A stretch of DNA of 64,000 nucleotides from an uncultured Anaerolineae bacterium. GTDB taxonomy: Bacteria; Chloroflexota; Anaerolineae; Anaerolineales; Villigracilaceae. The notes beneath the pieces were generated by a model that ran no database searches, had not been told where the DNA came from, and worked only from the letters and a program-made list of their open reading frames with translations. The DNA lies in assembly GCA_937120535.1 (NCBI GenBank), contig CAKZJX010000054.1, positions 1 through 64,000 of the forward strand, given 5' to 3'. Numbering within the stretch: the stretch's first letter is position 1; every line of letters begins with the position of its first letter. Below are positions 57,042 through 64,000 of this stretch, piece by piece. Position numbers and translations under genes: made by a program.

Positions 57042-58196
57042 ATGGCGTCTCTTGAGCGCATTCTGTTGGTAGAAAGCCATCCTGACATTGCAGACGTTAT
57101 TGCCGGTCAGGCGCTGAGGCCCTTGGGGTATACAGTAGAGATAGTTACCCAGGCCGGGATGGCCATTCGGCAGGCGTTGCAATCGTTGCCCGATGTGATC
57201 GTGACTAATTTGCATCTCCCCGATTTGAGCGGGAAGGATTTATTGGTGGCCTTTGTCTCTCAAGGCTTGCAAATGCCGATTATCGTGATCGCAGAGAAGG
57301 GAAACGAGCAGGAGGTGATCCAGGCCTTCCGTTTGGGGGCAGCCGATGCCTTGCTCTGGCCGGCTCGGGAGGCCGAGGTGGTGGCGGCGGTGGAGCGCGT
57401 CTTGAAGCAGGTGCGTCAGGCGCGGAGCCGCCAACGCTTGAATGAACAGCTTAAGGCCACTAATGAACGCTTACAGCGCAAGGTGAGCGAGCTGACAACG
57501 ATTATTTCGATCGGCAAAGCGGTGGTTTCTATTACCGATCGGCGGCGCTTGTTGGATACGATCATCGAAGGTGCGCTGCGGGTGGCAGAAGCCGATTTGG
57601 GATGGTTGCTATTGCGCGAGGAGCGATCCAAGCAGTTCATCTTGGTCTCTCAGCGCAACCTGCCGGAGGCTTGGGCCAAGAAGATCGGCCATCCGCTGGA
57701 AGATGGCATCAGCGCGCTTGTAGCGCTTTCGGGGGCGTCGTTGTTAATCCACGGCCAGGCGTTGCAGAAATTCAAGGCATCTATGCTGGGAAAGGCGGCG
57801 GCTGTGATGCCGATCAAGGTCCAAGAAGAAGTTATCGGTTTGATGGTGGTCCTGCGCAAGGCGGATGTTCCGTTCGAGGAGGCTACGCAAACGTTGTTGG
57901 AGGCAGTGGCCGATTATGCCTCGATTTCTCTGTTGAATGAACGTTTGTTTCTCACCGTCCAGAAGGCGGCTGAAACCGCTCGGGCCGGCGAACAGCGACA
58001 GCGCGATGAGCTTTCCCGGTTGCGGGAGGCGCTCCAGAAAGAGTTGGATCAGATTCTCCACCCTATGGGCTTGTTGCTGACCGGCAGGGCCGGCCCGTTT
58101 AACGACCAACAACGGCAGGCCCTGCTTTCGATCAATGCTGCTGCCCAACGGCTCTCCGCCCTGATACGCAGCGATCGTAGCAGCAGGTTGTCATGA
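57042..58196 (+). CDS. Response regulator receiver plus GAF domain protein
   Basis: RILLVESHPDIADVIAGQAL..DVIVTNLHLPDLSGKDLLVAF; GAF-like LLDTIIEGALRVAEADLGWLLLREE. Confidence 0.85.
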   Translation: MASLERILLVESHPDIADVIAGQALRPLGYTVEIVTQAGMAIRQALQSLPDVIVTNLHLPDLSGKDLLVAFVSQGLQMPIIVIAEKGNEQEVIQAFRLGAADALLWPAREAEVVAAVERVLKQVRQARSRQRLNEQLKATNERLQRKVSELTTIISIGKAVVSITDRRRLLDTIIEGALRVAEADLGWLLLREERSKQFILVSQRNLPEAWAKKIGHPLEDGISALVALSGASLLIHGQALQKFKASMLGKAAAVMPIKVQEEVIGLMVVLRKADVPFEEATQTLLEAVADYASISLLNERLFLTVQKAAETARAGEQRQRDELSRLREALQKELDQILHPMGLLLTGRAGPFNDQQRQALLSINAAAQRLSALIRSDRSSRLS

Positions 58197-59623
58197 ATCA
58201 GACTGTGATGATTCTGCTGGCCTTAGATCCATCGCCTTTTGTCGAGTTGGGGCAACGCGCTCTGCACAGCGCAGGGTATGAAACAGCCGTGGTCCATGAT
58301 CGCTTGAGCCTGGAGCGCGCTCTGCATGAGGTTTCGCCCGACCTGTTGTTGATTGGGGAAAGATTGGGCGGCGAGTCAGGGTTGCAGTTGGCCGCCGAAC
58401 AGCGGGAACGCTTCCCGACCTTGCCAATCCTGGTTTATGTTGAGAAGGATTCCTTGGACATCGCCAAGGAGGTCTTGCGGTTGGGGTTGAACGGCTATCT
58501 TTATCCCCCTCTGCGCACCGACGATATTGTGAGCACCATTCGGCGCAGTCTGAAACAGGCGCAGCGCCTGGGGGATTGGGTGCGTCAGGAGGTCCGGCGT
58601 AGTACGGCTGCGTTGCAACGGCAGCTTGCCGATTTTAAGGCGATCTTTCGGAACATTGATGATGGGATTATTATCCTAGATTCCAAAGGTCGAATTTTGC
58701 TAGTGAATCCTGCGGCAGAGCGAGCCTTTTCGATCGTGGCCGAAGAGGTCTTGGGCAAGCCGATTGAGGAAGCCATCCCTCACCCCGATCTACAAGCCAT
58801 GTTGTTGCGCCCGCGCAGCGAGGGGGTGCCCTATCATGAGATCAACATGGATGATGGGCGCGTGTTCAACGCCTATTTGACGCTCGTTCCGAACGTTGGC
58901 TCGGCGATTGAGTTGCAGGATATTTCATATCTCAAGGAGTTGGATCGGATTAAGAGCGATTTTGTGCACACCATCTCGCACGATCTGCGATCACCGCTGA
59001 CCTCGGTGTTGGGGTATGCGGAATTGATCGGACGCACCGGCCCTCTGAATGAGCATCAGCGCGAATTTATGTCGCGCTTGCAAGCCAGCATTCGCCATGT
59101 CACCACGCTGGTCAACGATCTGCTGGATTTGGGCCGTCTGGAGGCCGGCCTGGATACTCGCCGTGAAGTGGTTCATTTGGAGGACATTGTCGAGTATGTG
59201 TTGGATCTTCTCAAGCCTCAGATTGAGGCGCGTAAGCAGGTGGTTGATTTGGACGTGGAAACCGGCCTGCCTGCCTTGCGGGCCAATCCTTTGCGGTTGC
59301 GCCAGATGGTGGATAACCTGATAAACAACGCCATCAAGTACACGCCGGCCGGCGGCAAGATCGGGGTGCGCATACGCGCCGAGGACGGACAGGTGATCTT
59401 AGAGGTCAGCGACACCGGGCCGGGCGTTCCGCCGGCCGATCAACCGCGTATTTTTGAGAAATTCTACCGAGCGCAAAATGTCCCCAGCAATATACCTGGT
59501 TCGGGATTGGGCTTGGCGATCGTCAAGTCGATTGTAGATAATCATCAAGGGCGCGTTTGGGTGGAGTCAACCTTGGGGGAGGGGACAACGTTTTTTGTGG
59601 TTTTGCCGGCCCAAGCCGATTAA
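58193..59623 (+). CDS. Hybrid receiver-PAS-histidine kinase
   Basis: Receiver region; PAS FRNIDDGIIILDSKGRILLVNPAAERAF; HisKA FVHTISHDLRSPLTSVLGYAELIG; HATPase NLINNAIKYTPAGGKIGV, GTGPGVP-type SDTGPGVPP; ATGA overlap with upstream gene. Confidence 0.94.
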   Translation: MNQTVMILLALDPSPFVELGQRALHSAGYETAVVHDRLSLERALHEVSPDLLLIGERLGGESGLQLAAEQRERFPTLPILVYVEKDSLDIAKEVLRLGLNGYLYPPLRTDDIVSTIRRSLKQAQRLGDWVRQEVRRSTAALQRQLADFKAIFRNIDDGIIILDSKGRILLVNPAAERAFSIVAEEVLGKPIEEAIPHPDLQAMLLRPRSEGVPYHEINMDDGRVFNAYLTLVPNVGSAIELQDISYLKELDRIKSDFVHTISHDLRSPLTSVLGYAELIGRTGPLNEHQREFMSRLQASIRHVTTLVNDLLDLGRLEAGLDTRREVVHLEDIVEYVLDLLKPQIEARKQVVDLDVETGLPALRANPLRLRQMVDNLINNAIKYTPAGGKIGVRIRAEDGQVILEVSDTGPGVPPADQPRIFEKFYRAQNVPSNIPGSGLGLAIVKSIVDNHQGRVWVESTLGEGTTFFVVLPAQAD

Positions 59624-59628
59624 ACAAA

Positions 59629-59657
59629 GCCTCCACCGGAGGAGGGCCGGCGGAGGC
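59629..59657 (+). terminator. GC-rich hairpin after the histidine kinase gene
   Basis: GCCTCCaCCGG-aggag-gg-CCGGcGGAGGC; no strong U tract. Confidence 0.4.
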
Positions 59658-59782
59658 ATTCGCCAAAGGAGGAGACTTTGAGGAGCTTGTTGAGATAGCT
59701 GGGTTGCGTCTCTGTTGGGCATCCTACCACACTTTAATTATGTCTGACAATTCTGAACGTCACCGAACTCTTGTGATGTTTA

Positions 59783-60415
59783 TCACATCTTTTTCGGAGG
59801 TTGATGACGCAAACGGGAGAGGATGGACGAATGACCAGGCGGCAAGGTGGGTTTTGCGCCTTTCTCGCCGCTGCGCGCGCTTTCCAGTTCCGTGCTGAAG
59901 CGAAGCCAGTCCTCCACCACGAGCACCAAGTGGGGAGTATGGTCTTTGAAAAAGAGCGGCGAGAGGAACCAGCGCAGCACGGTGGGCGCCATTGGCCAGC
60001 CGTTCAACTCCAACACGATGGCCGTGCGACCGGCGAGCGATGCGATCACTTCGCGCTTCCAGCCGCGCAGTTGGCTGGGGGGGAACAGGGCCTGTACCTC
60101 GGCAGTAACGGTGCGACGGATGCGTTTGCGTGAAATGTGAACGCGCAGAAATGGAGTCACCAACTTGAGGTAGGTGGGGAAGACTTGAACATATGCCAGC
60201 TTGCGCAGAGCCAAGAGAAACAAGGCTCCCCCGATCACGATGACCCCCAGGGCGATCATGCCCTGCCAACGCCAAGGTTCGTCGTGCTGGCTTTGTTGAT
60301 AGAGCGGCCAGGCAAGGGTCAACAGAGCGAAACCTAGGAACAGGATCGACGGCCACCAACGATCCACCACAGCGCGATAGATCAAGAGCCGATAGCGCCG
60401 ACCCCCACGCACCAT
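59783..60415 (-). CDS. Two-TM membrane protein of unknown function
   Basis: YRAVVDRWWPSILFLGFALLTLAWPLYQQ..GMIALGVIVIGGALFLLALRKLAYVQVFPTYLKLVTPFLRVHISRKRIRRTV; chosen over overlapping frame 59760-60422. Confidence 0.65.
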   Translation of the reverse strand: MVRGGRRYRLLIYRAVVDRWWPSILFLGFALLTLAWPLYQQSQHDEPWRWQGMIALGVIVIGGALFLLALRKLAYVQVFPTYLKLVTPFLRVHISRKRIRRTVTAEVQALFPPSQLRGWKREVIASLAGRTAIVLELNGWPMAPTVLRWFLSPLFFKDHTPHLVLVVEDWLRFSTELESARSGEKGAKPTLPPGHSSILSRLRHQPPKKM

Positions 60416-60418
60416 GGG

Positions 60419-61153
60419 TCATGGCTCCTTGGAGACGAACGATGATGGGTGTGAGGGATCGGGCTGGGATGGACCGTTCAGGCGCTGGATCAGGCCGGCG
60501 ATGGCTTGTTCGAGATGTTGACCGCGTAGGCTAAACGTAATGTCTCCGCGAGTTTTCTCGATGGTGCTGCGTGCTAGATCAGTCTGCCGGCGCAGTCCAT
60601 TGGTAATGGCGTCGGGGTAGTCCATTGTCACTAGGATGCTATAGATGTCATCCATGGCGTTGAGCAGACGTTCGGCCTCTTCGGAGTAGCCATGACGGAG
60701 AATATCCAAAGTGCGCCGACGTAGCTCACCCACGCTCTCAGCCAGGCCATTTAGGTAAGTAGCGCTGTCAACCTTCAGTTCCTCTGGCGTGGGTAGAGGG
60801 TGATTTTGGATCAGGGCACAAGTTGCGCTGGCTTCGACGAATTCCTTGAGAGCGTCTTGGGTGTAGCCGGCATAGTACAGGTCGGGATAGGGCTCAAGAT
60901 CGGTGCGTAGTTCTTCAGCGAGGGATTGCGCTTTGATCAGGAGCTGATTCATTTCCTCCTGGTCTGCAGAGGGCGGGGAGAGGGGGAGATTGTTGGGAAG
61001 GCGATGTGCAGCGCGGATGGCCAGGGAGCAGGCGCGAGTCAGTTCGCGAGCCACGGCCAGAGCCCGATCGCGCATGGTCGTGCGGGTTTCTAAGTCTTTG
61101 CGGAGGCGTTCTGCAATTTCGTCCAGGCGTTGCATGTCATTCGTTTTTGTCAC
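60419..61153 (-). CDS. Translin-family protein
   Basis: ELTRACSLAIRAAHR, LAEELRTDLEPYPDLYYAGYTQDALKEFVEASATCALIQN, EELKVDSATYLNGLAESVGELRRRTLDILRHGYSEEAERLLNAMDDIYSILVTMDYPDAITNGLRRQTDLARSTIEKTRGDI: translin/TRAX pattern. Confidence 0.78.
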   Translation of the reverse strand: MTKTNDMQRLDEIAERLRKDLETRTTMRDRALAVARELTRACSLAIRAAHRLPNNLPLSPPSADQEEMNQLLIKAQSLAEELRTDLEPYPDLYYAGYTQDALKEFVEASATCALIQNHPLPTPEELKVDSATYLNGLAESVGELRRRTLDILRHGYSEEAERLLNAMDDIYSILVTMDYPDAITNGLRRQTDLARSTIEKTRGDITFSLRGQHLEQAIAGLIQRLNGPSQPDPSHPSSFVSKEP

Positions 61154-61472
61154 CAGGGGGCTCAGGGGGTTGTTGATAGGGCCGAAAGAGCTGATCGGCT
61201 AAGGATTGATTGCTGGGGATCACGATCTCACCGAACGCCGCCTCGTAACGCGCCAGATTTTCCCCCAAGGCGCGATAAAACAGCTTGGCGCTCAACGGTG
61301 ACATCACCAGGCGGACTTGAACGCGGGCATTGCCCTCTCCCGGCAAGACATGGGCGAAATCTAGCACGAGATCGGCTGGGGAGTGGGAGATGCGCACTAG
61401 GTTGGAGTAAACCGGCTGCAGATCGGGAGGGACGTCGAGCTGCGGGGGGAGAGGGCGCACAGAGGCGGTCAT
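61137..61472 (-). CDS. DUF3467-like protein
   Basis: PVYSNLVRISHSPADLVLDFAHVLPGEGNARVQVRLVMSPLSAKLFYRALGENLARYEAAFG. Confidence 0.82.
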   Translation of the reverse strand: MTASVRPLPPQLDVPPDLQPVYSNLVRISHSPADLVLDFAHVLPGEGNARVQVRLVMSPLSAKLFYRALGENLARYEAAFGEIVIPSNQSLADQLFRPYQQPPEPPGDKNE

Positions 61473-61487
61473 TGATGGTTCTCCAGG

Positions 61488-61913
61488 CTAGAAGGGAATG
61501 TTGTCCTCCGAGGGCGCAATCACATCTCCGGCATCCATGTCCATCAGACTCACTTCGCCGCCTTCTTGGCGAGGGGAGAGGAAGCGCACGGTGTTGGCGG
61601 TAACTTCATACGATGCACCAACGGTACCGTCCTGTTTGGTCCAGATGCGAGGGCCACCGGTGTTCCGATCTGGGGCTAGTCGTCCTTCTACCAGCACTTT
61701 GGTGCCTTTTTTCAGATATTGGTTGCAGATCTCGGCCATCTTGCCCCAGGTGGTGACGCGGAACCAAATGGTTTCTTTCACCTGTTCACCGTTGGAAGCG
61801 GTATATTGGCGGTTGGTGGCTACGGAGAATGAGGTCACTGCCTGACCGCTAGGGGTGTAGCGCATTTCGGGATCGCGCCCAACATTACCCACAATAATAA
61901 TGGTGTGATACAT
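61488..61913 (-). CDS. ssb: Single-stranded DNA-binding protein
   Basis: IIIVGNVGRDPEMRYTPSGQAVTSFSVATNRQYT, ETIWFRVTTWGKMAEICNQYLKKGTKVLVEGRL; acidic tail ending DNIPF. Confidence 0.95.
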   Translation of the reverse strand: MYHTIIIVGNVGRDPEMRYTPSGQAVTSFSVATNRQYTASNGEQVKETIWFRVTTWGKMAEICNQYLKKGTKVLVEGRLAPDRNTGGPRIWTKQDGTVGASYEVTANTVRFLSPRQEGGEVSLMDMDAGDVIAPSEDNIPF

Positions 61914-61998
61914 ATGGCTGTTTCTCCGACAAAAGGAGTATGGGTTGCAGTGAGTCCGGAACGGATAAGCATATTTTACACGATAAGGCCACGGTAGG

Positions 61999-62850
61999 CT
62001 ATTTTTTGCTGTTTTTAGAAGATGTCTCAGACCATCGGTTGAGCAGGGCTAGCAAGTTGCGCTGGTGCAGCGTCTCTGCCAAGCCTCCTAGATAGACGCC
62101 GCTCTTGCCGCAGTCTTCGATCGAGACGGTTTCAAGGACCTCATAGGGATTGCGGCGACGCATGGCGCTCTTGACGATCTTTTTCAGGTTGGTCAGGTAG
62201 GTGAGGTTTTCTTTGACGGCAGCATCGATCTCACCGCGCAAGATAATATCGCCGTGACCCTGGATGATGTTCTCTAGGCCCATGCGAGCGATCTTGCGAA
62301 TCGAGGTGGTGATGTCGTCGATGTCTCCGTCCACGACATACGGGAGTGGCATGAAGGCGTCGCCAGCGAAGAGCACTCGATCTTCTTCGACGAGGACAGA
62401 GATGCCATCGGGGCTGTGGCCGGGGGTCGGAAAGAGGATCAGGTTCTTCTTCCCCACACGCAAGGTGAGCTCGCCGGAGGCGAAGGTGATGTGGGGAAGG
62501 ACGATCTTGACCTGGCGCAGCAGGTTGTTCTGTTGACGAGCCGTCTCTAACGAAGGGATACCGCGCTCTTCGAGGAGTTCGTGACAGCGGGCGTGGGCAA
62601 TCACCGTGGCCCCCGGGAAGAAGCAGTTTCCCCAGGTATGATCGGCATGGTAGTGAGTGTTGATTATGTACCGCACCGGTACACTTAGGTCGCGCTCGAT
62701 GAAATCGCGCATGCTCATGGTTTCTTCGGGCAAGGCCAGGGTATCAATTACAACCGCCCATTGGGGGCCGACCACGACGCCGGCCGTGACTTGCGCATAG
62801 ACATCGCTTTGAAACCAGTACACGTTTTCAGAGACGCGTTCACGTTGCAT
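61999..62850 (-). CDS. MBL-fold metallo-hydrolase
   Basis: YIINTHYHADHTWGNCFFPGATVIAH (HxHxDH), FPTPGHSPDGISVLVEEDRVLFAGDAFM, NIIQGHGD. Confidence 0.94.
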   Translation of the reverse strand: MQRERVSENVYWFQSDVYAQVTAGVVVGPQWAVVIDTLALPEETMSMRDFIERDLSVPVRYIINTHYHADHTWGNCFFPGATVIAHARCHELLEERGIPSLETARQQNNLLRQVKIVLPHITFASGELTLRVGKKNLILFPTPGHSPDGISVLVEEDRVLFAGDAFMPLPYVVDGDIDDITTSIRKIARMGLENIIQGHGDIILRGEIDAAVKENLTYLTNLKKIVKSAMRRRNPYEVLETVSIEDCGKSGVYLGGLAETLHQRNLLALLNRWSETSSKNSKK

Positions 62851-63032
62851 ACAAGCATCCTTGAGAGAGTTCTGTCTCCCGCTAGCGCGCTGCTTCATTT
62901 TCTATCGATCGTTGCAGCCGAGCAGGGAATTCACCTAACCATAGCACGAACGAGCGCCAAAGTCAAGTTGTATATACAAATATTGAGGCGTCGCCGGCCC
63001 AATTCCCTCCCTCCTTCAATTGCCAACCGTCG

Positions 63033-63719
63033 CTAGCTGTGCTCGGGGCGAGTTTCGCCCAATAGCAAGGGTCCGACCTGAGCCGTGGAATCCAGGATGA
63101 GATCGGCTCCAGTGCGGCGCAATTCATCTTCTTCGCCAAAGCCGCACAGGACGCCGATGGTCTGTGCGCCGGCCGCTTTTCCAGCACGCATATCCATAGT
63201 GGTATCGCCGATCATGACGCAGGCTTCGGGCGAAACGCCCATCTGCTGGGCGGCATAGATGACCGGATCGGGGTAGGGTTTGGTGTGTTCCACCGTATGG
63301 GCGGTGACGATGACGTCGAAGTAGGACGTCAGTTGAAAGTAATCGAGGAAAGCGCGGGTGCCTTGCTCATTGCGGGCCGAGACCACGGCCATCGGGAAGT
63401 GCCCATAGAGCCTGGCCAACATGGCGTCTACACCTGGGACGAGCAGCAAGGTTTTCCAGCGTTTGCGCCGGCGGCGGTACATCCAGTTGACTAAGGCGGC
63501 TAGTTCCTTGTCCAGGCCGAAGCGGTCGGGGAGAGCCATCAGGGCGTTGCCCGGCGATTCGATCCACATCACCAATCGGCGCGCCGCCCGCGTCGGATCG
63601 CGAACCAGGAGGCGCGGTAGGAAGCGCGCCAATCGGCTGACGTAGAGATCATCGGTGTCACTCAGTGTGCCGTCTACGTCAAAGCACAGGGCGCGAATTC
63701 GGGAGAGCTCGAGGGGCAT
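63033..63719 (-). CDS. HAD family hydrolase (phosphoglycolate phosphatase-like)
   Basis: ALCFDVDGTLSDTDDLY, MAVVSARNEQGTRAFLDYF, KPYPDPVIYAAQQMGVSPEACVMIGDTTMDMRAGKAAGAQTIGVLCGFG. Confidence 0.94.
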   Translation of the reverse strand: MPLELSRIRALCFDVDGTLSDTDDLYVSRLARFLPRLLVRDPTRAARRLVMWIESPGNALMALPDRFGLDKELAALVNWMYRRRRKRWKTLLLVPGVDAMLARLYGHFPMAVVSARNEQGTRAFLDYFQLTSYFDVIVTAHTVEHTKPYPDPVIYAAQQMGVSPEACVMIGDTTMDMRAGKAAGAQTIGVLCGFGEEDELRRTGADLILDSTAQVGPLLLGETRPEHS

Positions 63720-63774
63720 ATGGGCATTTTACCGCATTGGGGCGAATGTGCTATACTTTGCTAGGGAGCGCCCT

Positions 63775-64000
63775 ATGGTTCAGACCATGTCTTCTGGAAA
63801 CGATCGCATGCGCTTGCGGCTGGAGCTGCTTTATCATGTCAGTCGCGAGGTGGCCGCCGCTCTTGATCTGCGGACCGTGTTGCAACGGGTCTTGCTGGCT
63901 GCGATCCGCAATGTGGGCGGTGAACGGGCCAGCATTATTGTGTTGGACGATGCGCAGAAGCCGTTGGAGGCCACCATCGTTTACGGTCAGCAATTCCACG
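63775..64000 (+). CDS. GAF-domain sensor protein, 5' portion (runs off window)
   Basis: MVQTMSSGNDRMRLRLELLYHVSREVAAALDLRTVLQRVLLAAIRNVGGERASIIVLDDAQKPLEATIVYGQQFH, open to the window end. Confidence 0.75.
   Translation, partial: MVQTMSSGNDRMRLRLELLYHVSREVAAALDLRTVLQRVLLAAIRNVGGERASIIVLDDAQKPLEATIVYGQQFH

Noticed and set aside
57042-59623. Pair of receiver-containing signalling genes considered as unusual
   Set aside because: Receiver-GAF and receiver-PAS-HisKA architectures are common in Chloroflexota and elsewhere; nothing distinctive beyond ATGA coupling.
59760-60422. 220-aa minus-strand ORF (MTHGAWGSALSALDLSRCGG...)
   Set aside because: Overlaps 59783-60415 in another frame; the latter has clear TM helices and normal composition.

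Overview
64 kb window of a GC-rich bacterial chromosome. I infer a thermophilic or Anaerolineae-like member of Chloroflexota from gene content (isopentenyl phosphate kinase, Tad genes without a secretin, many T/P/S-rich surface proteins, DUF2905, DUF3467); I have not verified this. Most of the window is housekeeping DNA: ruvB, queA, cca, hpt, tdk, rpmE/rpmA/rplU, ppdK, fhs, folE, hpf, plsY, ssb, a 4-subunit 2-oxoacid:ferredoxin oxidoreductase, a Tad-type secretion cluster, two-component genes and two tRNAs (Arg-TCG, Lys-TTT). There are no rRNAs, CRISPR arrays or intact IS elements. The strongest leads are: (1) a probable UGA/selenocysteine peroxiredoxin (3317-3793, minus) that the ORF track truncates, with UGA in place of the catalytic Cys of a CPYC motif and a SECIS-like hairpin just after it; (2) a ~165-bp interspersed repeat with 16-bp terminal inverted repeats, whose two full copies sit 7-8 bp upstream of the -35 boxes of rplU and tRNA-Lys with the same end facing the promoter; (3) ribosomal proteins L31 and L21, one gene apart, each carrying a C-terminal helix-hairpin-helix-type domain (alpha-CTD-like on L31); (4) a DUF1156/COG1743-like DNA methylase with apparently ablated catalytic motifs; (5) a bacterial translin-family protein beside DUF3467 and ssb; (6) two homopolymer-associated frameshifts (RluE-like pseudouridine synthase and the ppdK tail); (7) a peptidase S51-like protein with a CysRS-like C-terminal tail; (8) a nucleoside-kinase-like gene with no canonical start codon before its P-loop. 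All family assignments come from reading motifs, not from database searches.
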